A stretch of 64,000 bases of DNA, taken from Plasmodium coatneyi (lineage: Eukaryota; Apicomplexa; Aconoidasida; Haemosporida; Plasmodiidae). Shown here in pieces: positions 45,729 through 56,113 of the stretch; the stretch's first letter is position 1, and each line of letters begins with the position of its first letter. The notes below the pieces were generated by a model. That model worked only from the letters and a program-made list of their open reading frames with translations. It made no database searches and was not told the origin of the DNA. The stretch is taken from positions 682,001-746,000 of the forward strand of contig NC_033557.1 in the NCBI RefSeq assembly GCF_001680005.1, given 5' to 3'. Both the position numbers and the translations under genes were made by a program.

Positions 45729-46443
45729 TTACACGTCGCCAACGAGGCGCCTCTCGGGGATCATGTTTCTCTTGCGCTCCCTCTGCACAACCTTCTTTTC
45801 CTTCTTCACAGCCTTCTTGATGCTACCCTTTTTGGCCATTTGCTCATTCACCATCTTTCTAATCTTTCTCTGGCTGTAGTAAAATGGCTGCTTATTTTTA
45901 TGTAATATATTTTTTTTCTCCTCTGTGACAAGCTCCTGTTTTAGTTTTCGCTCCTCCTCCTTCCTTTGCAGTATCCGCTCCGTGTCCTTATAGGTATTCA
46001 GCTTGTTCTTAAGTTCTTGTCTCTCCTCCTGTGTGAGTTTCTTTCCCTTGAGCTTCTGCTCGATGATTCCCTTTTCCTCCTCTCTCTTGTCGTACAGAAA
46101 TTTGTATGCCTTTTTGAAGAAGCTCGGGTTCAGCGTGCCTGCAAAGGGGGGGAAGCCATGCAAAGGGATGTGACGCGGTGGTGACGACGTGACAGTGTTC
46201 CGATGGACAGGCGAACACCCTTCTACTCTGCACTGGTGAATGGAATTATCCTTCCGCTTTCCTTTTTTTTCTTCACTCGTTCTTACCTGAAAGGTTGGAA
46301 AACCGCGGGTCGCGGACGATCGGCTTGGCCGTTTTCTTCTTCTCAAAAATGTTAAATGGCTTCCTGTTACTGACGACCATGGGCCTTTGGCCCTTTTTTA
46401 TTTTCTTTTCCTTTTTAGGGCTCTGCGGACTGGACTCCTCCAT
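45729..46443 (-). CDS. RRP36: rRNA biogenesis protein RRP36, complete, 2 exons
   Basis: Exons 46443-46287 and 46138-45729 join in phase to 188 residues. The DUF947/RRP36 hallmarks are present: a basic start with RKPFNIFEKKK, VRDPRFSNLSG, FFKKAYKFLYDKREEE, then a long charged coiled coil and a very basic C-terminus (KKAVKKEKKVVQRERKRNMIPERR). RRP36 is a nucleolar component of the SSU processome, needed for early cleavages of pre-rRNA and 18S production. The length is shorter than yeast (300) but typical for the conserved core. It is divergent from PheRS alpha. Confidence 0.88.
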
Positions 46444-47357
46444 TGTTCCAGGGGGGACGGTTCATTCCATTCGGCTGCTCGACGTGGGGTAAGGAAAGGT
46501 TGTACCACCTTGACTGGTGCGTCTGCCAAATCGGATTAGCCGTCCTCTCCTCGGTTATTATTTCTGTGCTTGTTCTGTGGCAGTTGCTTCTCCAGCGGCG
46601 TAGTTTTTTTCCCTCGCAGGTATGACCGCTGCTTTTGCTGCTTTGTTGCTTCGTTGTTTTGTTCTTTTGTTCCTTTGTTGCTTTTTTTTTTTTTTTTTTT
46701 TTTTTTGTGCCGCTGACCAAAATTCACCTGACCCGTTCAGGCAATTCGCGTTAACAAAAAAAAAAAAAAAAAAAAGCTAGCTGCATATGGACGGACGGAA
46801 ACGGAGTGGGAATTATTCCATCCTGGCGAAGGCACATATATGCCGAGTGGGGCGACGCGGAAAAAAAAAAAAAAAAAAAAAAAGGAACCTACCCGACCGG
46901 CGTGAAAGAAATGGTGGCATTGAATGAATCCACATGTGGAAAAAAAAAAAAAAAAAAAAAAAAAACATTCCTAGTTGGATTGCATCATTGGAGCTTTTTC
47001 GAAGGGTTGATTTTTTCCTTCGCTCTTCGAACGTGGCTTTTCGCGTTGACGTCCCTTGTTGCATAGCGCAGCGGCACAAAGGGAGGCCTCCCCGATTGGA
47101 GCGGATGAGCACATGTGAGGAGATTATATGCTTCCCCGGGTTGTTGTAATTTTTGGTGCAACATTTGTGGGAGGGGAGCCTATATAGTATGTCCCTCCGG
47201 TAGTGGTCTCATTTCCCCCCAGTTGAAGACCTCTGCAAAGGTTGCAATAGTTGGCTATACGAGCTTATTGCGGAAGTTTCGGCCCACCGGTGTGAGGAAC
47301 AACCCGTAGGAAAAAGGACACGCTAAGGTAAGGTGCACGTAAAGGTACCAGATCACG
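46444..47357. promoter_or_regulatory. Divergent spacer RRP36 / PheRS alpha, hosts repeat copy A
   Basis: Contains copy A of the dispersed repeat (46707-46860) framed by T and A runs, plus two more A runs (46861-46883, 46940-46965). It must also contain both promoters. Confidence 0.5.
46707..46860 (+). repeat. Dispersed repeat, copy A (fullest copy)
   Basis: Order: T run, GTGCCGCTGACCAAAATTC, palindrome CACCTGACCCGTTCAGGC, AATTCGCGTTAAC, an A run of about 21, GCTAGCTGCATATGGACGG, then about 60 bp ending GCCGAGTGGGGCGACGCGG and another A run. The right part is nearly identical to copy B and the left part to copy C. Confidence 0.9.
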
Positions 47358-49052
47358 ATGCAGGCGAAGGCGCAGGAAGAGCAGAAGGGCGAGGAGCTGA
47401 GTCAGTTCCTGGAAATTCTGGAGGAGGAGTTCGCCCTGTGTGGGGACGGGGGGGAAAAGAGGGAAGAAAGTTGCCCCCAGTTTGGAAATATCGAAGAGGC
47501 GGAGTTAGCAAACCATCGGGCGTACTACCTCCAGCTGAAGGAGGAAAAGAACGTCCAAGTGGAAGAAACAAAATACGTCACGTCGTTACACATAAGTAAG
47601 AAGTACAACCTAGAACATAGTAAAGTCCTTGGAATGGCAAAAAAGTTGGAGACCCTATACTACGTTGTAAATCACGTTAGAAGTTTTAACACGTACCAGT
47701 TGACGGAGGAAGGGAGGGAGTACCTTCGAGACGGGTCACCAGAATACGTAACGTTGAAATATGTAGTGGAACAGCAAACATGCACCCTGGAGGAGCTGAA
47801 GAAGCTTTTTGGGAAAAAGGGAGAAATTGGGTTGAACATTAATTTGAAAGGGAAAAAGATTGAACTTCGAAAAAGCGACAAAAGGTTATGTGCCAATTTG
47901 GGAGGTAGTGCCAACAGTCTGGTGGATGACACGAGACAATACCTGTCCGTGGTAGAAACGCACGGACAGGACGAAGGTACGTTTATTTCCCACGTGAAGG
48001 GGATCCTTCCCCCCGGTAAGGGAGACGAACAGGTGAACAACCTGATAAAAGAGCTGAAGAAGAGAAAACTGGTGGAGGTGAAGAAAGTGTCCTACATCTA
48101 CATCGTGCGAACTAGCCATTTTACAAAAGAAATAAAAAAACAGATCACCGACTTAACATATCTACTGATAAAGAATGAGGAATACAAAAAGTACGACATA
48201 AAAAAGTACAACTTCTTTTCCAGTGGGAAGAAAATGAATAAAGGAAACATCCATTTGTTGATTAGACAGATGAGGACCTTCAAAGAGGTTTTTGTTTCCC
48301 TCGGGTTCGAAGAAATGGATACACACAATTATGTAGAATCTTCCTTCTGGTGCTTTGATGCGTTATACATTCCGCAGCAACACCCCAGTAGGGATCTACA
48401 AGACACGTTTTTTATTGAAACGCCTGAATTGTGCAGCGATAATTTTACCGAAAAAAGTTACATCGATAACGTTAAGCGTGTTCACTCCGTGGGGGACTAC
48501 GGTAGCTTCGGTTGGAATTACCAGTGGGAATTGAAGAGCACCAAAAAGAACGTCCTCAGAACACACACCACTGCGAATTCTTGTAGGGCTTTATTCCAGC
48601 TAGCTAAGGAGTATAGAAAAACGGGTTCTATAATTCCCAAAAAATATTTTAGCATAGATAGGGTATTCAGAAATGAGAATTTAGACAGTACCCATCTGGC
48701 TGAATTTCACCAAGTGGAAGGACTCATCATCGACAAGAACTTGGGACTGTCCCATTTGATTGGAACGTTGGCTGCCTTTTACAAGCACATTGGTATTTGT
48801 AAGCTACGCTTCAAACCGACCTTCAATCCGTATACGGAGCCCTCCATGGAGGTGTATGGTTACCATGAGGAGAATAAGAAATGGATGGAAGTGGGAAATA
48901 GCGGAATTTTCCGACCCGAGATGCTACGCGCCATGGGCTTCCCCCCTGAGGTGTCCGTCATTGCCTGGGGTCTCAGCCTGGAACGACCCACCATGATCAA
49001 ATACAACATCCGTAATATTAGGGACCTCTTCGGCTACCGCAGCGTGCTATGA
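47358..49052 (+). CDS. Phenylalanine-tRNA ligase alpha subunit (cytosolic)
   Basis: Single exon, 564 residues. The N-terminal third has the winged-helix domains typical of eukaryotic PheRS alpha (VTSLHISKKYNLEHSKVLGMAKKLE). The class II catalytic domain fills the C-terminal half: ESSFWCFDALYIPQQHP, LRTHTTANSCRALFQLA, motif 2 FRNENLDSTHLAEFHQVEG and motif 3 GLSLERPTMIKY. Phe-binding features (WMEVGNSGIFRPEML) are intact. It pairs with a beta subunit to form the alpha2-beta2 enzyme charging tRNA-Phe in the cytosol. This is the established target class of the bicyclic azetidine antimalarials. The length agrees with other Plasmodium orthologs. The ATG at 47358 is the first in frame. Confidence 0.95.
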   Translation: MQAKAQEEQKGEELSQFLEILEEEFALCGDGGEKREESCPQFGNIEEAELANHRAYYLQLKEEKNVQVEETKYVTSLHISKKYNLEHSKVLGMAKKLETLYYVVNHVRSFNTYQLTEEGREYLRDGSPEYVTLKYVVEQQTCTLEELKKLFGKKGEIGLNINLKGKKIELRKSDKRLCANLGGSANSLVDDTRQYLSVVETHGQDEGTFISHVKGILPPGKGDEQVNNLIKELKKRKLVEVKKVSYIYIVRTSHFTKEIKKQITDLTYLLIKNEEYKKYDIKKYNFFSSGKKMNKGNIHLLIRQMRTFKEVFVSLGFEEMDTHNYVESSFWCFDALYIPQQHPSRDLQDTFFIETPELCSDNFTEKSYIDNVKRVHSVGDYGSFGWNYQWELKSTKKNVLRTHTTANSCRALFQLAKEYRKTGSIIPKKYFSIDRVFRNENLDSTHLAEFHQVEGLIIDKNLGLSHLIGTLAAFYKHIGICKLRFKPTFNPYTEPSMEVYGYHEENKKWMEVGNSGIFRPEMLRAMGFPPEVSVIAWGLSLERPTMIKYNIRNIRDLFGYRSVL

Positions 49053-49802
49053 GGGGTTAAGCGGTGCACCTGCGATTCAGGGGAAAATTGTCACTGTGTG
49101 AGGTCAGCTTAACCAACTGTGGGCACCCCAATTTTTTTTTTTTTTTTTTTTTTTCGTGCCTTTTTTTTGCCTGACCCGTTCAGGCAATTCGCCTTAAAAA
49201 AAAAAAAAAAAAGCTAGTTGCATATGGACGGACGGAAACGGAGTGGGGATTATTCCATCCTGGCGAAGGCACATATATGCCGAGTGGGGCAACGCGGAAA
49301 AAATAAAAATTTGGACTCCCCAAAGAACGGTTGCACTTCACCCCCGAGGGAAGGAAAAAGAAAAAAATGGGGGCCACCATTTTTGTTAATTTTTGGGTCC
49401 CCTTTTTGCGACCCCCCACAGGATTATGTGATATCAATTTGTTATCAACTCATGTCAATCGTTTGTGAAAGCTGTTTCAATTTTTTTCCTCCACTTTTTT
49501 TTTTCAATTTTTTTTTATTTTTTTCCCATTTCAACCTTTACCCCGATGAACCGAAGGCGGGGCGCCTGCCCAAACGGCAGCTTCGAAGGCCAGTTGCCGT
49601 GAGGCAGCACCGTAGCGGAATCATAAATCTCTGTCAGCCCACTCCTCCACCGGGTGACTCATCACGTGATTGATCACGTGACTGATCACATGGACGTCCT
49701 TCCCCAATGGGTCCCCACGTCTGAGCAGCTACCTTTACACACTCCAACCCAGTTTTCCTCCCCGCCCAGCCTGGGTAGACCCTGCACGAACAGAACTGCA
49801 CC
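49053..49802. other. Spacer PheRS / dolichol kinase, hosts repeat copy B
   Basis: Contains copy B of the dispersed repeat and, nearer the next gene, TCACGTGA-like palindromic stretches (49657-49690: CATCACGTGATTGATCACGTGACTGATCACATG). No gene. Confidence 0.5.
49155..49297 (+). repeat. Dispersed repeat, copy B
   Basis: GTGCC, short T run, GCCTGACCCGTTCAGGC, AATTCGCCTTA, A run, GCTAGTTGCATATGGACGG and the same ~60-bp right part as copy A, ending GCCGAGTGGGGCAACGCGG. The GCTGACCAAAATTCA segment of copies A and C is replaced by T. Confidence 0.9.
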
Positions 49803-52800
49803 ATGATAAGGGGCATACTAATCTCACTGATCCTACTGACGGAGGTGAGGAGGAAAATTCTATATACCAACTACTGCACCTACCTGTGGGTGTTCCTAAC
49901 GCTGCTGTGTAGCGTGCTGGTTGTGTCTTTCTTGGCACACAGTAGGAAAGGGAGTAAAAGCAAGTGCAAGATATCAAAAGGGAAGGTTTTCTCTCCACGG
50001 ATGGAAAATCAAACAAGTCCACATAAAGGTGGCAACCCATTTAGCAGCCCCACCTTTACCATCGGGGCGTATCACCACAGGGAAAAGATCCCACCAGGGT
50101 TGCTGAACAAAAAAGGGGATCTCACATTTCTGCGTTTGTACGAGAAAGGGGTTATTACCACTTGGCAGTTGTTCCTGCAGATACATGGTGACAACTTTTT
50201 CCCGTCGTTTTTTTTCCCCTTCCTCTCCACCCTGCTGGTTTCTAAATTTGACCTCCTAAACTCTGGTTAGAGTGAAGCATGGAAAATCCTCACCTGTGAG
50301 GGGGGAGCTCTCTAGTGGAGTGTTGTCTCCTTTCGGGGTGCTTCACCTTAGTGGCGTCACCTTACCCACTTCGTCTTTTTTTTTTTCTTTTCCCCCCCTA
50401 GGCGCGGCAAAGCTGTCCCTCGCCCTCGTGAACGAGTTCCTCCTCGGCAGCGTCTTCCTTCGATACGTGCGGGTGAACGGGTGGGCCTACCTCCTCTTCC
50501 ACGTCCTCCTCTTTCTTGCAACGCTGGGTAGGATCACCTTGCCAGTTAGCTACACCCCCCTACCGCAACGATGTAGTGAGACATCCCAAACGGTGTGCCT
50601 CTGCAACGCTTCTCCCCTTTTCCAAATTTACAGGTGCAATGCGAATTCACGACAGCTTGGCCACCTGTTCCCTCTGGTTTGCACTCAACTTTGTCTTTTA
50701 CCACATGATCAGCATAGCGGCCTTTCGGCTGACGGATGGGTAAGCGTGCTGCATCCGTTTGGGAGAGGAGTGGACGTGCTGATCGTTATCGAATTTGCAA
50801 TGACATTTGCTTCTAGGCAAACTTGTTCGTTTTTTTTTTTTTTTAATTTATTTTATTTTTTTTTTTTCTTCTTTTCCCCCTGTAGGGTGTTTTCCTTCCT
50901 GGAGGGGGCGACAGTGAGCGTGGCGGGGACCCTCCTCCTGGACGCTTGCGCATATGGCCTTTTCCATGAGCACCTGAACGGGGGCGTCGTTCCGAATGTG
51001 TTGTCCGTGTTTCTCAGTGGAGCGGTAATGCACCATGCAACTGGTAGTACAACCCAGCCAACCCAATTGTTACCTGCACAACTGTTTACCCCTCCTGCTG
51101 TTCCCCCAACAGGCCCTCAGTGTGACCCTCTACGCCGCGTGTTGCGTGTACCTGCTGCGGCGGGCAAACAACCAGAAGGGGAAGCTCCTCATCGCCTCGC
51201 TGGCGTTCATTCTTTACAACCTCTTCAACCTCGGTGCCAGACGATACGACTCCGTCAGTGAAACGGGTAGGCACACATGGGTGCAACTTGCCAAGGTGAC
51301 TACGTTTGTTTGCGTTAATTTTTTTACGGTTAAAAAATTTTTTTTTTTTTTTCCCCCCCTTTTAAAGAGACAAGCGCGATGCAAAGTTTAGCCCACCTGC
51401 TATTACACCGAGAGAATTACGTTCTGTTTTTTGGCTGGCTGGTCATCACAATTCTGTATGTATTTTACATTGCCAAGTTGGTGAGGAAAAATGGGAACCT
51501 GTCTTACCTGCGGAAGCACTATCATTTTCTTCTCTTTGTGAATATGCAGTTGTCTTTTCTTTTCGGGAAGGTAATCGCTGGTTGTGGTGGCGCTTTAAAT
51601 ACTTTTCTTCCCACCGCGATGATCACAACGGTCACCGCGTGACTAATGTTGCTAACGCTGTTGATCCTGTTTACCCCCCTAACGCAGGTGGAGCTCCTTG
51701 TGGTGACCCTCTCCTTCGCGTTTCTCCTGCTGCTGTTCCTGGAAGTTGTTCGAAAAATAGGCCAAGCACTGTCCCCCGATCGCAACACGCTGCATAAGTT
51801 CATGACCAGGTTTGCGCGAAACAACCAAGGGTCACATCAAGCAAACGGTGTAGAAGCGATGTAAAAGCGGTATGTGCGTTTTGCCGCTATAACCATTCCT
51901 GTCCAACCCTCCCCCTTTTGCAGTTTTATTGACGATAGAGATAGGAGGGGCCTGGTCGTTACGCACATTTACCTCTTGGCTGGGTACTGTTGGAGGGATA
52001 GGCGCTCCCCCCTGGAATGGGGGATATTTCAAAATGAAGCTAACCTGCTCATTTGTTCACCCATTTTTTGTTCATTCGTTTTTTCACTTGTTTACTTTTT
52101 TTTTCTTTTTTTCCCCCCCAGGGTGTACCTCCCAATCGCCGCGGATGCACTGTTGAACAACAAGAACTACCTGCGGGAGGGAACCCGAAGTGTCTTCCTC
52201 TTCCGGCACGCCGACCTGATTCTCTACAGCTCGGGGCTGAATGCCATATGCATAGGAGACTCATTTGTTAGGCAACAGTTTTCCCTTGGGGCCCGTTTAG
52301 TGGCGTTACTCCTGTGTATATTAACCGCCCGATGAATTTTTCTCGGGACGTCGCCCAGCACTCGCTTGCGTATCATCATTATAATGTTGTCCTTTCCTTC
52401 CGTAGGCAGCCATCGGGGGACTTCTTTTCCCCACTCCGAAGATCAAAAACACGAACAACAAGTCTTACGCAGGTGGGGAAAAAAATGAAATAATTTGTGA
52501 AGGAAAAGCCGGAAGGGAACGAAAACGCCTGAACAAGTCAGGCAGTTGGCAACACATTCGGCCAAGTGGAAACACTAGTGCACACAAAATCGTAACGACG
52601 TAGAGACCAACCGTTTTTCTCTCACAAACTGTATCTCCCCGGTGCATATTCAACCCACCTGCAGGATTTCTCTTTTTTTTTTGTTCTACATTTTTATCGC
52701 TTTTGCTTGAGAGCTACTTCGTTCAAGTAGGAAAGGAGAGAGAACTGCAGGGTGGGGGGGCAATGCACTGCTGGGAGATGGCTCCCCCCGGTGCACCCCC

Positions 52801-53239
52801 CTGCGGGGAAGTACACACGTTGTGTGTGTTGGGAACGCGCGCCCTGTTCAGAGGAGGGTAGATCCGACGTGAAGCGGCACGCTAACCCACTGCCATTCGC
52901 CACTTCGCTGATTCGCTGCTTTGCCGTTTCACCGTTTAACCACTCCGCAGAATACGCCGTTGGGTAATTTGACCGCCATTTTTATGGTGTCCCTCTTTGG
53001 TGCCCTATTTGAGGTGAGGAACAGCCGAACTAGCGAAAAGAAAAAAAAAAAAAAAAAAAAAAATACATTTTTGCCTGACCCTGCAAGGCAAAATACGCCA
53101 TTTCAAGCAAAATTTAGCATGACCTGTTCAGGCAAAAATGTAATTTTTTTTTTTTTTTTTAAAGGCATACCTCCACGACATAGATAATTTGATACTACCC
53201 ATATTCACCTTTTGCGTTTACTTGTGCTTCGAGAAGTGA
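49803..53239 (+). CDS. DOLK: Dolichol kinase (SEC59/DOLK family), about 12 exons
   Basis: Exons 49803-50265, 50402-50527, 50634-50739, 50886-51024, 51113-51266, 51368-51570, 51688-51809, 51924-51983, 52122-52266, 52406-52472, 52951-53013 and 53165-53239 give about 573 residues. A dozen or more hydrophobic helices are present. The C-terminal part is diagnostic: DDRDRRGLVVTHIYLLAG, then ICIGDSF joined to AAIGG (the CTP-binding GDxxAS-x-x-G element), NKSYAG (the K-T-x-E-G equivalent) and FEAYLHDIDNLILPIF. The enzyme uses CTP to phosphorylate dolichol in the ER for N-glycan, GPI-anchor and O-mannose donors. Phase closes at every junction except between the exons ending 52472 and starting 52951, where one base is out; a microexon or an indel lies there. 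Confidence 0.85.
52527..52543. repeat. Palindrome GCCTGA-ACAAG-TCAGGC
   Basis: In an intron of dolichol kinase; a member of the dispersed palindrome family, here without an adjacent long homopolymer. Confidence 0.6.
53040..53161. repeat. A run, two CCTGA/CAGGC hairpins, T run
   Basis: In the last dolichol kinase intron: ACTAGCG, A run, GCCTGACCCTGCAAGGC, 35 bp, ACCTGTTCAGGC, T run, acceptor. It resembles a degenerate double copy of the dispersed element. Confidence 0.6.
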
Positions 53240-53406
53240 AACTTAACTTGTGTGCTCTGTTGCATAGAAAAGAGAAAAATGAGAAGAGCTTACTTGATGT
53301 GTTCGTTCCAAATGATAGGAGAACTTGGGAATTAAACTTAAGCGATAATTTGTTAATAGTTTTTTTTTCCCACCCCTGTCGATTGTTACGTTCCTGTGTA
53401 ACTACG

Positions 53407-54729
53407 ATGTCCTACGTTAAGGTAAAGATCAAATAGAAGTTGCAAAAGGGGAAGTGTACACGTTACAGTTGGGTCGTCCCTTACAGTGTATAAGATCTCT
53501 TCCCCCTACAACCTTCCTACACGTAACGGTTTATGAGTTTATCGGATTGCTGCACATGCATGTGGGTCTCCTTCCACTTAACCCACGTGGTTATCCTTTT
53601 CCCATCACAGGTCCCATCGGACATCACAATTCTCGAGCACAAGTACGCGAAAAAGAATGAGAAGAGAAGAGTCAATATTTTTAAGAGGCTGTTTATCCAT
53701 TTTTCCTTTTTCACCATTGGAAATAACTGCAACAAATTGAGCAGCCATGACGTGATTAAGGTCCTTTCGAATGTGTACGAAGGTAGGGACGATGGAGGTG
53801 AATCACCTGAGATGCAAGTCGATATGCTCATTCGTGGGGAGTTACCCTGTCGTGGGTTACTCTTTTTTGGACACACTGCTCCTACCAGTTGGTCCTTTTA
53901 ACCGTTCCCATTTTTTTTCATTCCCCCCACAGATGATCCAAGTGAAAGTAAAAATGTGAACTCAATAAATATTATCGACATTTTAAATACAAGACAGAGG
54001 GACATCGAGAAGCAGGTCAGTTCACCAGAAGGGGGAGAGAGGACCCTCTGCATAGGGACATCCAACAACTGCGCCGCATTGTTCTGTCCTTACACTCGAC
54101 CACGTTGTTGCGTTGTTATACTTTGCAATGGTTACTTTTTTCCCTTTCACTAATGCACAAATGGAGTAAATTTTTTTTTTTTTTTTTTTTTTTTTCCCTC
54201 CGAATTGACCGCAGGTCCAGTGCAAGTTTTGGTCCTTTCTGGGTAAGTCGTCTCGGAGTGAAAAGATAAGTTAAGCATTTCCCGAACTGGTGACTGTCTA
54301 CACGGGATGCCTTCACTTTTGTTCCTCACAACTTACACGCCTCCTTCACCGTGCAGGCTTCCTGCTGCTGCCCCTGTACAGCCTGAACAAGTTCAAGTAC
54401 TACGACGCGAAAAGCAAAATGATCGTCACACCTTTTTTTTCCATCGCGGGGATTTACCTGGGCTCCTTCCTCGGCAACGTGGCCACTGGCAGGTTGGAGG
54501 AGAGGCGCGTCACGCGGGTTCCTCACGAGTGTAGCGTGTACATGTTTTAGCGTGCACGTTGCTTTTATTCGTTTATTCGTTTATTCATTTGTTTGTTTGT
54601 TTGTTTGTTTGTTTGGACATTGCCGTGTATGTACACGTCTTTTGGCCTTTTCCGTCGCGCAGATTTTCGGACTACAAACGGTCGAAGTTTCTGGGGACGT
54701 TACCGGCACACGTTTTTTTGAAGGAGTGA
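53407..54729 (+). CDS. Small conserved membrane protein, unknown function, 6 exons
   Basis: Not recognised. Exons 53407-53421, 53611-53782, 53933-54015, 54215-54242, 54357-54492 and 54663-54729 join in phase to 166 residues starting MSYVKVPSDITILEHKY. A basic amphipathic stretch (KKNEKRRVNIFKRLF) is followed by FFTIGNNCNKLSSHDVIKVLSNVYEG, then two hydrophobic segments (FWSFLGFLLLPLYSL and FFSIAGIYLGSFLGNVATG), and a basic end (FSDYKRSKFLGTLP). A helical hairpin membrane protein of an organelle is plausible, but this is inference. The start sits 168 bp after the dolichol kinase stop, unusually close. The ORF upstream of the ATG (53276-53360, NEKSLLDVFVPNDRRTWEL) is open and protein-like, so an alternative first exon is possible. 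Confidence 0.6.
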
Positions 54730-55175
54730 GGGAGGTGCTCATCCGTTATTCGATTCGTTCGTTGGTGGGTATAGCTAGGCATCCTTATGTATATACAGCA
54801 CACCATCCGGGGAGAGGTACTCATTTGAAAATGAAAAAGGAGAAGTCTACCTTGACAGTAGAAGACAACCTTCTTTTGTGAATATTATTAGTAACATCTT
54901 TCGTCCAACCGTTGGACTTTTTTTTTTTTTTTTTTTTTTTTTTCTGTTTTGACCTTACCCCACGTGAAGTTATTACTTGCAGTGGATGCGACGTTGCACT
55001 CCCTTTGTTTTGTTCCCCTTGTCAATTGTGCACCGCAGGGGTGGTGCATCAGCAGTAGAGGAAGACATTAAAGGAGAGAAAAAAAAAAAATAAATAAATA
55101 ATTCACTCAGTTTGGAATATAACAAAGTGGTAGCCTCACACACATACAGCACAGCGCAAACCAATCAGTGACAGG
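54730..55175. other. Spacer with T run
   Basis: 3' flank of the small membrane-protein gene and leader of the secreted-protein gene. T run at 54919-54943. A (GTTT)n microsatellite lies just upstream, in the last intron (about 54585-54615). No gene. Confidence 0.5.
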
Positions 55176-55886
55176 ATGAAGCTTTTCCAAAGAGGCCTTC
55201 TCCCACTTCTGTGCTGCTCCGCCTGTTTGTCCCTTCTCACCAGAACGCACGCAGTGGCATATGACTTGGCTAATTTGGGTTTGGCCGAGAAACGGCTGGC
55301 CCTGAACCTGCTTCAGGTGTTCGAAGAGGCGCGGAGTGCGGAGCGGGGGTTCTACGAGCGGTTAGACAACACGCAGAAGATTTTCGACGAAGTGGGGGCG
55401 GGGAGAACCACTATGAACGGTGGCAACGGTGGTGACGTCAGTAGTGACAACGCCTCTGTTGGGGGCAAGGGGCCACCTCCCCTTGGAAGACTACCCTCCT
55501 CCTCCTTCGTGCAAGTGAAGTCCAAAGGGCCAGTCGAAGAAGAAACCATCTGGAGAGCCCTTTACGACACGCAACTGAGGAGGTCCCCGCCGAACGAACA
55601 GGTGCATGTGTACTCCCTAGAGAATATACAAAAGGAGTTTGAGCAAGCTCAGGCGGAAGCATTTATCTCCCAAATAGCCATGCTGAAGAATCAGTTTGAA
55701 TTGAATTTAAGTCACATGAAGGAGGAGCTACCGAGGGTGAAAAGGTTACACGAGGCTGTAAGTGAAGAACTCGCTTTAGAGGACAGAGTGGGAAAAGGGG
55801 GGCTATCGCGTGGGAGCTACCAAAACGGTGCCCTCAGGGGGAGAGAAGCTGGGAAGGCAGAAAGCGGAATGAAGGTTCTCTGTTAA
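55176..55886 (+). CDS. Small secreted coiled-coil protein, unknown function
   Basis: Not recognised. Single exon, 236 residues. A clear signal peptide (LLPLLCCSACLSLLTRTHA, about 8-26) begins the protein and there is no further hydrophobic helix or GPI-like tail, so the product should be soluble in the secretory pathway. Helical heptad-like segments occupy about 35-70 (EKRLALNLLQVFEEARSAERGFYERL) and 150-205 (IQKEFEQAQAEAF, MLKNQFELNLSHMKEELPRVKRL), separated by a Gly/Asn/Ser-rich linker. Two pairs of Cys occur only within the signal peptide and near the C-terminus. The size and layout fit secreted proteins of apical organelles or the parasitophorous vacuole, but location is a guess. Confidence 0.75.
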   Translation: MKLFQRGLLPLLCCSACLSLLTRTHAVAYDLANLGLAEKRLALNLLQVFEEARSAERGFYERLDNTQKIFDEVGAGRTTMNGGNGGDVSSDNASVGGKGPPPLGRLPSSSFVQVKSKGPVEEETIWRALYDTQLRRSPPNEQVHVYSLENIQKEFEQAQAEAFISQIAMLKNQFELNLSHMKEELPRVKRLHEAVSEELALEDRVGKGGLSRGSYQNGALRGREAGKAESGMKVLC

Positions 55887-56113
55887 AATGGCTAACTTGA
55901 TCGAACTTGAGCTAGTACCTGTTCGGCCTTGCGTGCAACCTGGCATGCAACTTTGTGTGCAAGCTTGTGTATATTTTTCTCCTGCACCGTTCCTTTTTTT
56001 TTTTTTTTTTTTTTTTGTCAAATGTTTGAACGAGACGCAATGCTCGTAGTGGAGTCCGTGTGGACCTGGCTGCCACGTTGCTCCGCAGGAGGGACTTGGT
56101 TAGACGAGCGTCC

